This document shows, in pieces, positions 1-5,472 of a stretch of 6,046 bases of DNA. The stretch is from assembly GCA_028712345.1 (NCBI GenBank), contig JAQTQF010000119.1, positions 1-6,046 of the forward strand, in the 5' to 3' direction. The translations under genes were made by a program, and so were the position numbers. The notes beneath the pieces were generated by a model. That model saw only the letters and a program-made list of their open reading frames with translations, was not told the DNA's origin and ran no database searches. The number at the start of each line of letters is the position of its first letter. Within the stretch, counting starts at the first letter, position 1. The stretch is from Phycisphaerae bacterium. Its GTDB lineage: Bacteria > Planctomycetota > Phycisphaerae > Sedimentisphaerales > UBA12454.

Positions 1-122
1 GACGAATCGGCGCCGATTTTATCAAAGCTCAAATAGCAGGTTCTGCCCGCATCTTCGATAAGTTTTTCGGGATTGGGCGTTATCGCCAGCAATGTAACTT
101 TTAATTGAATATCCGTATCCAT
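1..122 (-). CDS. thyX: Flavin-dependent thymidylate synthase ThyX, N-terminal 40 codons (cut by window edge)
   Basis: The minus strand reads ATG at 122 and stays open to base 1. The peptide begins MDTDIQLKVTLLAITPNP and continues EKLIEDAGRTCYLSFDKIG. The pattern K-V-x-L-L-x-x-T-P-N-P-E-x-L-I followed by A-x-R-x-C-Y is the usual N-terminus of ThyX proteins. ThyX makes dTMP from dUMP with 5,10-methylene-THF as carbon donor and FAD/NAD(P)H as reductant, releasing THF rather than DHF. The diagnostic RHR motif and the flavin site would lie beyond the window edge and cannot be seen. The start is the only ATG/GTG/TTG after the upstream stop. AGGAAAG sits directly before it, an unusually close ribosome-binding site. 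The start lies 13 bp after the stop of the homocysteine methyltransferase/MTHFR gene on the same strand, so the two are probably co-transcribed. The identification rests on a short N-terminal match. Confidence 0.8.
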   Translation of the reverse strand, partial: MDTDIQLKVTLLAITPNPEKLIEDAGRTCYLSFDKIGADS

Positions 123-135
123 CTTTCCTGTCCGT

Positions 136-2004
136 TTAGATTTTATCTATTTCTATTTTCCCCGCCGAGGCAAGAGCCATTTTTACATTACCGAAAGGCG
201 CACTTACCGCAAAGCCCGCTACGGAATCGTTAATCTGGCTCATCAGTTCTCTTGCAATCTCAACACCCGTCCGCCTGCTCTGGTTCTGGTCCTTGGTCGA
301 GGCCATCCGCTCAAGAATTTGCGGAGGCACAACAACGCCCGGCACTTCGTTGGCCATAAATTCGGCATTCTTAAAACTCGTGAACGGCCAGATACCCGCA
401 ATTATCGGTATTCTGTGGCTGCCGACGGTTTCCAGGAATCTCAGGAGACTATCGGCGTCAAAGACCGGCTGGGTTATGGCAAATTCGGCGCCGGCATCGA
501 CCTTTCTTTTGAACCTCTCGATTTCCCTGTCCAAATCGACCGCGACGGGATTTACACCCACGCTTACCGCAAGCACCGTCGGCGGAGTAAAACCGTTGCC
601 GGCAATATCGATGCCGCAGTTCAAATCGCTAACGACTTTCGTCAGCGCAACCGAATCGAGGTCGAAGACTCCCGTCGCATCGGGATATTCGCCCAGCTTC
701 GGCGGGTCGCCGGTGATTATAAGAACATTGCGAAGCCCTACCGTATGAATTCCAAGCAAATCAGACTGCATCGCTATTATATTTCTGTCCCGGCAGCAGT
801 AATGCAGTATCGTTTCGATATTGCAGGACTGCTCGATTTTGATGGCGGTTATCATTGCGCTAAGCCTCGAACTTGCTCGCGGCCCGTCGGGAATATTTAC
901 CGCGTCAATCCCGGCATCGCTGCAGATGCGAACTCTTTCGAGAAGCTCCGAAACATCGGCGCCTCTCGGTGGTGAAATTTCAACAGTTATGATTTTCTTC
1001 CCTGCTGCAATTTTTGCGCCAAGCTTCGATTTATCCTTAAGCTCAGCCGGTTTTTGTCTGACGGCCTGGTGAGAAAGGGATTTTACTTCTACTGAAATAC
1101 TTCTCGTCGCGGCGGTTGCCTTGTCAAGCGATTTTACCGCCCTTGCAATCTGTTTTATATGTTCCGGCGTTGTGCCGCAGCAGCCGCCGATAATCTTAAC
1201 GCCCTTTTCATAAAATCTCTTTGCGTACTCAGCCATATACTCCGGCGTGCACATATAAAGCGTCCGGCCCTCAATACTCCTCGGCAGTCCTGCGTTCGGC
1301 TGAAGTGAAATTGGTTTTGTCGCCGCTTTTCTAATAAATTCGAGGCTCTCGAGCATAGCCGCCGGCCCAAGCGAACAGTTTAAACCAACCGCCGCCGTCT
1401 GAGGACACTGGCACAATTGCGCGATAGCGTCATCGAGCCTGTCGCCGTATAAAGTTTCCTTATATTCATTTATTGCTAACTGAGCGACAACCGGAAGGTC
1501 GCAAACATCGCCCGACGCCTTTACAGCCAACAGCAATTCCTTCAAATTGCCGAAAGTTTCCATCAGCAGAAAATCGGAGCCCGCCTCGGCCAGGACTTTT
1601 GCCTGAGAGGCAAAGGCGTTTATCGCTTCTTTTTTGTTAACTTTGTTGCCCTGGGCGATATCGATTCCCAACGGCCCGATAGAGCCTGCGATAAGAATTT
1701 TGTCCGATGCGCTTTGTCTGGCGATTTTCACAGCCGCGGTATTTATCTGTTCTACCTTATCGCCAAGCCCGAACTTTGCGAGTTTCAGCTCATTGGCGCC
1801 AAAGGTGTTTGTCTCAATGAAATCGCAGCCAGCCGCGATATACTGCTCGTGAATTTCCTTTATAAGAGCTGGCCGGGTCAGATTAAGCTCATCGAAACAG
1901 GTATTTACGAACACGCCCTTTGAGTAGAGCATCGTCCCCATCGCCCCGTCGCCGATTACGACCTGCCTGGCTAAAAGCTCGGTTAATTTGTTATTTTCCG
2001 CCAT
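136..2004 (-). CDS. Bifunctional homocysteine S-methyltransferase / 5,10-methylenetetrahydrofolate reductase (YitJ-type fusion)
   Basis: The 622-aa protein has two complete domains. Residues about 8-295 are a zinc-dependent homocysteine S-methyltransferase barrel, with GDGAMGT at 18-24, ETNTFGAN at 64-71, GLNCS at 207-211 and GGCCGT at 273-278. The expected zinc/thiolate ligands are Cys210, Cys275 and Cys276. A linker of about 35 residues follows. Residues about 330-618 are a MetF-like FAD reductase barrel, with VEISPPRG at 341-348 (Glu342 at the usual catalytic Glu position), ITGDPP at 430-435 and FAITQPVFD at 508-516. The reductase domain should make 5-methyl-THF and the other domain should methylate homocysteine to methionine. 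No cobalamin-binding module is present, so either a separate B12 protein or another methyl donor is needed; the sequence does not say which. The architecture matches Bacillus YitJ. ATG at 2004 has no clear Shine-Dalgarno sequence. The gene is followed 13 bp later by thyX, which uses the same folate substrate. It looks intact. Confidence 0.93.
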   Translation of the reverse strand: MAENNKLTELLARQVVIGDGAMGTMLYSKGVFVNTCFDELNLTRPALIKEIHEQYIAAGCDFIETNTFGANELKLAKFGLGDKVEQINTAAVKIARQSASDKILIAGSIGPLGIDIAQGNKVNKKEAINAFASQAKVLAEAGSDFLLMETFGNLKELLLAVKASGDVCDLPVVAQLAINEYKETLYGDRLDDAIAQLCQCPQTAAVGLNCSLGPAAMLESLEFIRKAATKPISLQPNAGLPRSIEGRTLYMCTPEYMAEYAKRFYEKGVKIIGGCCGTTPEHIKQIARAVKSLDKATAATRSISVEVKSLSHQAVRQKPAELKDKSKLGAKIAAGKKIITVEISPPRGADVSELLERVRICSDAGIDAVNIPDGPRASSRLSAMITAIKIEQSCNIETILHYCCRDRNIIAMQSDLLGIHTVGLRNVLIITGDPPKLGEYPDATGVFDLDSVALTKVVSDLNCGIDIAGNGFTPPTVLAVSVGVNPVAVDLDREIERFKRKVDAGAEFAITQPVFDADSLLRFLETVGSHRIPIIAGIWPFTSFKNAEFMANEVPGVVVPPQILERMASTKDQNQSRRTGVEIARELMSQINDSVAGFAVSAPFGNVKMALASAGKIEIDKI

Positions 2005-2010
2005 TTTAAT

Positions 2011-2023
2011 TTATCACTGATAA
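2011..2023. promoter_or_regulatory. Perfect 6+1+6 palindrome just before the methyltransferase/MTHFR start codon
   Basis: TTATCACTGATAA is a perfect inverted repeat (TTATCA / TGATAA around one base). It lies 6 bp upstream of the ATG at 2004, where a Shine-Dalgarno sequence would normally be. It could be an operator, or a small hairpin affecting translation start, or chance in AT-rich sequence. The 113-bp gap between the two genes (2005-2117) shows no recognisable SAM riboswitch and no clear terminator. Confidence 0.25.
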
Positions 2024-2117
2024 TGAGGTTTTTATGAGGCTTCATTTAACCATAGATGCACCAAAATTACCACAATTTATTTCCGTCAGGTACGCCGCAG
2101 ACGATTTGGTATTCTGC

Positions 2118-3857
2118 CTACTGGCTGCTGTACTCTTCTCTATTAATTTTGATTGTCTTTTCGAACGGCTTTGAGCTTTCAAATTCAAATTTTCCTGCCG
2201 CGGTTAAAACAACCGATTTGCCGGTGATTTTTATTTCTATCGGTTCATCAGCCGTTCGATTGTGAATAATATTGGCAAGGGTAAAGGCTTTTTCGACCCC
2301 GTCGCCTGTTTTATAATTAACAACCTCGTCCGGCTGAGCCAATCGGCCCGAATCATATATCGAACCATTCGGTATACTTTGGAGCCACTGGAAACAGTCC
2401 TCGATACTCTTCGACTTTGCCTGGTCGATGGAAACCGGATTTCGTTCGACTGCCGCCTTGATAAAAGGTTTCCAATCACAGCAGGTCATATCCCTGTAGG
2501 CATAAAATGCCAAATCTGCGGTAATATTTTTCTCTCTTATATTCGAGAGATAATCGAAAATTTGCTCCCTGCTCATATTCGTTGAAATTTTTATCGGCTC
2601 GACGGGCTTATATTCCTTTTCGACGCTCGGCAGTTTCGGGGCGATATAGAGAAAATCATAAAGCTTGCCTACGAATTTTTCTGCATCAGGCATATACCTT
2701 GAAAAAAGCTTAACCAGGACCCCTCTTCCCTCCGTGGTTCTGATGTCTGGCTTTTTATCGCCCAAAAATTCTTTGCACTGGTCGCATCTGATTCTCTTGG
2801 GACACTGATGATTTGAAAGATCATCTTCATTGACTTCGGCAAGCAGTTTTTCGTGCGTCGCATCTGCCACCCTGAATCTGCTAAGATGTTCGTAATGAAA
2901 GAGGACTTCCGCTTTTACAAATCTCGGACTGCCGTGGCAGTCCTTGCAAAACTGAAAATACTTCTGATATTCCGAATGGCTTCGCAGAAAATTAGCCATC
3001 CCCATCATATCGAGCGAACCTTCGAGAAAGCCCTTAATCTTTCCGATAAATCCGCCGTAACTATTTTTATCTATTGTTGCCTCATCGTAAAAACAATGCA
3101 CAAAGCCGGTATTGTTGGCAACAATGGTAACCTGCTCGTTGCGGATTGCCCGCTGAGCCTTATTAGAAAGTTCGGTACCGTTAAACCACATCGATTTTGT
3201 AACAAGCCTTCTGTTGTTGGTAATAACCCCGCCGTTTATATCGATAAAGTTTTGCGAATGCAGAGGCGTCAGTACCATATAAATATCTTCGAGCGGAATT
3301 TGGCAGACGACAAAGGCCGCCGCCGCATAAACTGCCGCCAGAGAAACGCACTCGCCGGCGCCCATTGCGTAGCCGGGCTTTAGTCTAAATGCTTCCATCG
3401 CTTCTACCGTTTCGGTCTTCCAGTAAGGAATAGCATCACCATCATATTTATCCAGTCCGAAATGCCTGCGAATATCGATATCAAAATAATACTCATCGCC
3501 ATGGTAGCCAAACAGAGCATTGCTTTTCGAGATATCCTCAGGCGAAATATATTTACTGAACCGTACAAGTTCGGTATTTTTGTCAGTCAATCCCCAGGTC
3601 TGCAAATCGAGGTTGAACTCAAACTGGTCCATAATGAATTGTTTGAGCCGCATAAGTTTTTTATAAGGCCCTTTCCCCACAAGCTTGACGAAGCAGTCGG
3701 CATCCCGCCACGACCATACAATCGGGCTCATTATATTGGCCAGCAGCAGCGAATACATCAGCTCTGGAAATACGAATATTTCCATATCCGAAAGGGTAAA
3801 AGCCGATGAGTATTTTTCAAAATTTGAATCGTTTATCATAATAGCCGATTTTACCAT
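2118..3857 (-). CDS. Uncharacterised 579-aa protein with transglutaminase-like signature and a cysteine cluster
   Basis: I do not recognise this protein by name. Residues about 110-215 resemble a transglutaminase/papain-like core. Cys170 lies in GAGECVSLAAVYAAAA, the Cys-then-helix pattern of that fold, and is followed by His200 and Asp206 in LHSQNFID, giving a possible Cys-His-Asp triad. This is inference. Residues 304-308 read CKDCH and residues 352-361 read CPKRIRCDQC, together four to five cysteines that could hold a zinc ion. CKDCH also fits the c-type haem motif CxxCH, but no signal peptide or membrane segment is visible, so a cytoplasmic zinc site is more likely. The C-terminal third (about 410-579) has no recognisable motif. 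The start is uncertain: ATG at 3857 or ATG at 3839 (residue 7), neither with a good Shine-Dalgarno. A possible -10 box TATAAA is at 3892-3887. A terminator-like hairpin lies about 165 bp upstream at 4021-4068. The one-carbon genes follow 113 bp downstream on the same strand; whether they share its transcript is unclear. Confidence 0.85.
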   Translation of the reverse strand: MVKSAIMINDSNFEKYSSAFTLSDMEIFVFPELMYSLLLANIMSPIVWSWRDADCFVKLVGKGPYKKLMRLKQFIMDQFEFNLDLQTWGLTDKNTELVRFSKYISPEDISKSNALFGYHGDEYYFDIDIRRHFGLDKYDGDAIPYWKTETVEAMEAFRLKPGYAMGAGECVSLAAVYAAAAFVVCQIPLEDIYMVLTPLHSQNFIDINGGVITNNRRLVTKSMWFNGTELSNKAQRAIRNEQVTIVANNTGFVHCFYDEATIDKNSYGGFIGKIKGFLEGSLDMMGMANFLRSHSEYQKYFQFCKDCHGSPRFVKAEVLFHYEHLSRFRVADATHEKLLAEVNEDDLSNHQCPKRIRCDQCKEFLGDKKPDIRTTEGRGVLVKLFSRYMPDAEKFVGKLYDFLYIAPKLPSVEKEYKPVEPIKISTNMSREQIFDYLSNIREKNITADLAFYAYRDMTCCDWKPFIKAAVERNPVSIDQAKSKSIEDCFQWLQSIPNGSIYDSGRLAQPDEVVNYKTGDGVEKAFTLANIIHNRTADEPIEIKITGKSVVLTAAGKFEFESSKPFEKTIKINREEYSSQ

Positions 3858-4020
3858 TTCCGGAAATTATGTGAACAGAAAAATTCTTTATACACAGAGG
3901 GGCAATTCGACTGTCTTTCGGCAGGATTTGCTTGGCAGACTTTTTTCGCAGGCAGAGTCCACTGTCTATATGCAGGAATCTACTACCCCCCGCAGTTGAA
4001 AATCTGACATTGGAAATGCG

Positions 4021-4068
4021 CAAAAAATTGGCCCCGACCTAAGACCGAACAGTGACTTGGCCGGGGCC
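4021..4068 (-). terminator. Rho-independent-type terminator/attenuator hairpin on the minus strand
   Basis: On the minus strand, GGCCCCGGCC (4068-4059) pairs with GGTCGGGGCC (4039-4030) over 10 bp with one G-U pair, and AATTTTTTG follows at once (4029-4021). The loop is 19 nt and contains TCACTGTTCG, the motif repeated in the array to the right. No minus-strand gene ends just upstream. It therefore either stops antisense or read-through transcription from the array, or acts as a leader attenuator for the 579-aa gene. CCCAATGTTGGG (4078-4067) directly upstream shares two bases with the terminator stem and could compete with it. Confidence 0.65.
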
Positions 4069-4155
4069 CAACATTGGGTGATGCTTCAAAAAATCTATTC
4101 TGATAATAGAAATCTGTTCTGGTAATCGTCTTTTCGGACAGTTGCCGTAATGAAT

Positions 4156-4180
4156 ATGGCTTTCCAGCCATGGTTTTTTT
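4156..4180 (+). terminator. Terminator-like hairpin with T run on the plus strand
   Basis: ATGGCT (4156-4161) pairs with AGCCAT (4166-4171) around the loop TTCC, followed by GG and seven Ts (4174-4180). The stem is short and only half GC. No plus-strand gene ends here, so if real it would end a small RNA from the 4030-4180 region. Chance is possible. Confidence 0.35.
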
Positions 4181-4261
4181 AGGGCAGTCAAGACCGCATT
4201 TTTCTTATTGGTCTGTAAAACCGGTTTCGAGACGATATTTACTTTTATATTTTTATTTTTT

Positions 4262-4348
4262 CACGGCTAAGCCGTGCTTTCTTTTCGAAAGGGCTACAAG
4301 CCTTAGTATCACCGTCCGGCCGGCAACCCTTCGTTGGGAGGAGGAGAA
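4262..4348 (+). repeat. Structured repeat, unit 1 (divergent copy)
   Basis: This is the first of four related units. It opens with hairpin CACGGC-TAA-GCCGTG (4262-4276), then a second hairpin CTTTC/GAAAG (4277-4281, 4287-4291). Next comes TATCACCGTCCG (4307-4318), the divergent form of the shared motif. It closes with the purine tract GGAGGAGGAGAA (4337-4348). CAAC/GTTG at 4324-4336 can form a small stem just before the tract. A TATAAT (4363-4368) lies in the linker to unit 2. Confidence 0.7.
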
Positions 4349-4371
4349 AACTCTGTGAGCTGTATAATTAT

Positions 4372-4460
4372 CATGGTCTAAGCCATGCTTGCTCTCGAGA
4401 GGGCAAGGACCGACATTATCACTGTCCGGACGCAAGCCCACTCATTTGGGAGGAGGAGAA
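4372..4460 (+). repeat. Structured repeat, unit 2
   Basis: It begins 110 bp after unit 1. The first hairpin is CATGG-TCTAAG-CCATG (4372-4387), in which one C:G pair of the other units is replaced by T:A on both arms, a compensatory change. The second hairpin is CTTGCTCT/AGGGCAAG with loop CGAG (4388-4407, 8 bp with one G-U). The shared motif TATCACTGTCCG is at 4417-4428 and the purine tract at 4449-4460. CCCA/TGGG (4437-4450) can pair just before the tract. Confidence 0.75.
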
Positions 4461-4482
4461 AACTCTCTGAGCCCTATAGTAT

Positions 4483-4561
4483 CACGGTCTAAGCCGTGCT
4501 TGCTCTTTAGGGTTGCAATCTTCTATCACTGTCCGATCACAACCCGTTTGGAGGAGGAGAA
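4483..4561 (+). repeat. Structured repeat, unit 3
   Basis: It begins 111 bp after unit 2. The first hairpin is CACGG-TCTAAG-CCGTG (4483-4498). The second stem is GGGTTG/CAACCC (4510-4515 with 4540-4545), whose loop carries TATCACTGTCCG (4524-4535). The purine tract GGAGGAGGAGAA is at 4550-4561. Here the tract can pair with TTCTCC (4580-4585) and CCTCC (4592-4596), which units 1 and 2 do not offer. Confidence 0.8.
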
Positions 4562-4665
4562 GAAGTTATTGTTTTGCTGTTCTCCGTAATACCTCCCTCC
4601 CTATAATCAAGTGCATTGCCTGCCGAAGTCGGTCCATTTATCACTGTTCGGTGTTTGGCCAACAA

Positions 4666-4721
4666 GTCGGCGTTCGAGGTCAAATAATGTTCGGTCAAGA
4701 GTTATTTGACTTTTCGCCGGC
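4666..4721. other. Nested hairpin at the right end of long repeat copy A
   Basis: The outer stem GTCGGCG (4666-4672) pairs with CGCCGGC (4715-4721) over 7 bp with one G-T pair. The inner stem GTCAAATAA (4679-4687) pairs perfectly with TTATTTGAC (4702-4710) over 9 bp, loop 14 nt. TTTT lies between inner and outer 3' arms (4711-4714). All stem bases are identical in copy B, while the one loop difference and the indel fall outside the stems. Confidence 0.7.
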
Positions 4722-4738
4722 AATAACACGGAGATTAA

Positions 4739-4834
4739 CTTGAGTTTTCGCAGCGATATCAACGATGTTTCGCTGATAAAGCTGAGAACATTTTAATTTT
4801 TCAAAGAACATTAGGCCCAAACGGGCCGGTTATA
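4739..4834. other. Spacer between the two long repeats
   Basis: These 96 bp have no counterpart elsewhere in the window and no gene. There is a hairpin CAGCGA/TCGCTG (4751-4756 with 4770-4775) and a compact hairpin GGCCC-AAAC-GGGCC (4814-4827). Neither is followed by a convincing T run on either strand. Confidence 0.5.
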
Positions 4835-4839
4835 AGTAT

Positions 4840-4918
4840 CACGGTCTAAGCCGTGCTTGTTATTCGGGGTTGTAATCATCTATCACTGTCCGATCACAAC
4901 CCTTTTGGAGGAGGAGAA
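4840..4918 (+). repeat. Structured repeat, unit 4
   Basis: The first hairpin CACGG-TCTAAG-CCGTG is at 4840-4855. The second stem is GGGTTGT/ACAACCC (4867-4873 with 4896-4902), 7 bp and one longer than in unit 3, extended by ATC/GAT beyond one mismatch. The loop again carries TATCACTGTCCG (4881-4892). The purine tract is at 4907-4918. Confidence 0.8.
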
Positions 4919-5023
4919 GAAGTTATTGTTTTGCTTTTCTCATATACCTCCCTCCCTAATATAATCGAGTGCATTGCCTGCTGAAGTCGGTCCATTTATC
5001 ACTGTTCGGTGTTTGGCCAACAA

Positions 5024-5077
5024 GTCGGCGTTCGAGGTCAAATAATGTTCGGTCAGGAGTTATTTGACATCGCCGGC
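5024..5077. other. Nested hairpin at the right end of long repeat copy B
   Basis: GTCGGCG (5024-5030) pairs with CGCCGGC (5071-5077), and inside it GTCAAATAA (5037-5045) pairs with TTATTTGAC (5060-5068). It starts about 11 bp beyond the stop codon of the receiver-like gene on the minus strand. There it could act as a 3'-end structure, although no U run follows to make it a standard terminator. Confidence 0.65.
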
Positions 5078-5088
5078 AATAACACGGA

Positions 5089-5472
5089 TTAAGCTAATTT
5101 CTGCACAACATCATCGATTCCGAGAACCCCGGCAATCGTTCGTCTGAATATTTCGTTAGACTCATCATCACTTAAGACCGCTGCCGCTCCGGTGCTCCTT
5201 GCCGCGATCTCCTGTGCCGTGTTTCCGGCATCGATAACAACGATGACCAATAGATAAGGCTTTGCACTTCGCACAGCCCTTACGAACTGACCATTTGGCG
5301 AATCGGGCAGGTTCCACCTGCTGATGATGCTGTTGACATTTTCATTTTTCAAAGATCTGCCGGCTTGAAAACCGGTCTGCATATCCATTACTCGAATCGG
5401 CAATTCCTGTAACAGGGAACTTCTGTCTTCGAGTCCTACCGCTAAAACATTCGCTTTCACAAGGACGAGCAT
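5089..5472 (-). CDS. Degenerate (pseudo-)receiver domain protein, 127 aa
   Basis: The protein is one domain with the CheY-like alternating beta/alpha layout. The segment IISRWNLPDSPNG (49-61) aligns with the phosphoacceptor loop, usually D-x-x-L-P-D-x-x-G, but Arg52 stands where the Asp should be. VIVVIDAG (76-83) is strand 4, with Asp81 in place of the conserved Thr. GAAAVLSDD (95-103) matches the strand-5 region, with Asp102 in place of the conserved Lys. The N-terminal acidic pair is also absent. It is therefore unlikely to be phosphorylated in the ordinary way and may bind a partner in a fixed state; that is inference. No output domain is present and no kinase gene is near. ATG at 5472 is preceded by AAGGTG (5486-5481) at 8 nt, a good ribosome-binding site. 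A sigma-54-type promoter lies about 70 bp upstream. The stop codon is within the end of long repeat copy B. Confidence 0.75.
   Translation of the reverse strand: MLVLVKANVLAVGLEDRSSLLQELPIRVMDMQTGFQAGRSLKNENVNSIISRWNLPDSPNGQFVRAVRSAKPYLLVIVVIDAGNTAQEIAARSTGAAAVLSDDESNEIFRRTIAGVLGIDDVVQKLA

Larger units (their letters stand above)
3858..4261. other. Non-coding leader/intergenic stretch upstream of the 579-aa gene
   Basis: About 400 bp with no convincing gene; the short open frames lack ribosome-binding sites and family motifs. It holds two strong hairpins (4021-4068 and 4156-4180, listed separately). It also has a small palindrome CCCAACATTGGG at 4067-4078 and a stem CTATT/AATAG around 4092-4106. 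AT-rich sequence (4207-4261) leads into the repeat array. Confidence 0.6.
4478..4738. repeat. Long direct repeat, copy A (about 260 bp)
   Basis: It runs from AGTATCACGG to ATTAA and matches 4835-5092 along its whole length with scattered substitutions and small indels. It contains repeat unit 3, a purine/pyrimidine pairing segment, a second motif hairpin and a nested hairpin at its right end. TATAAT (4602-4607) is kept in the other copy. No protein-coding frame is conserved between copies; instead stems are conserved. It follows unit 2 directly and so continues the tandem array. Confidence 0.85.
4835..5092. repeat. Long direct repeat, copy B (about 258 bp), running into the 3' end of a gene
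   Basis: This is the second copy of the 4478-4738 block, offset by 354-357 bp. It contains unit 4, the GAGAA/TTCTC pairing segment with CCTCC tract, the motif hairpin GGTC/GGCC (motif at 4997-5008) and the nested hairpin. Its last bases, ATTAA (5088-5092), include the TAA stop of the minus-strand receiver-like gene (5091-5089). Copy A ends in the same ATTAA without a gene behind it. On that gene's transcript the repeat would form the 3' untranslated region. Confidence 0.85.

Noticed and set aside
293..1072. Overlapping plus-strand open frames of 83-218 codons
   Set aside because: They lie opposite the strongly supported methyltransferase/MTHFR gene and show no family motifs; antisense shadows.
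2005..2117. SAM or cobalamin riboswitch before the methionine gene
   Set aside because: The gap is only 113 bp and shows none of the conserved aptamer segments.
3004..3100. c-type cytochrome identity for the 579-aa protein because of CKDCH
   Set aside because: A single CxxCH, no signal peptide, and further paired cysteines nearby fit a zinc site better.
3817..4023. 68-codon minus-strand frame starting at TTG, overlapping the start of the 579-aa gene
   Set aside because: It starts at the terminator U run, lacks a ribosome-binding site and overlaps a real gene in another frame.
4417..4440. Cyclic di-GMP riboswitch, suggested by GGACGCAAGCC in unit 2
   Set aside because: The segment is absent from the other units, and the remaining conserved aptamer segments are missing.
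4655..4738. Integron attC-like site (CCAACAAGTCGGCG resembles some attC beginnings)
   Set aside because: No RYYYAAC/GTTRRRY core pair brackets the hairpin and no integrase or cassette is present.
4170..4743. Plus- and minus-strand frames of 62-76 codons in the repeat array
   Set aside because: The frames follow the repeats, differ between repeat copies and have no ribosome-binding site followed by a start codon. Conservation is of stems, not codons.
4262..5092. CRISPR array
   Set aside because: The repeats are too long and variable, spacing is irregular after unit 3, there are no unique spacers of constant length and no cas genes.
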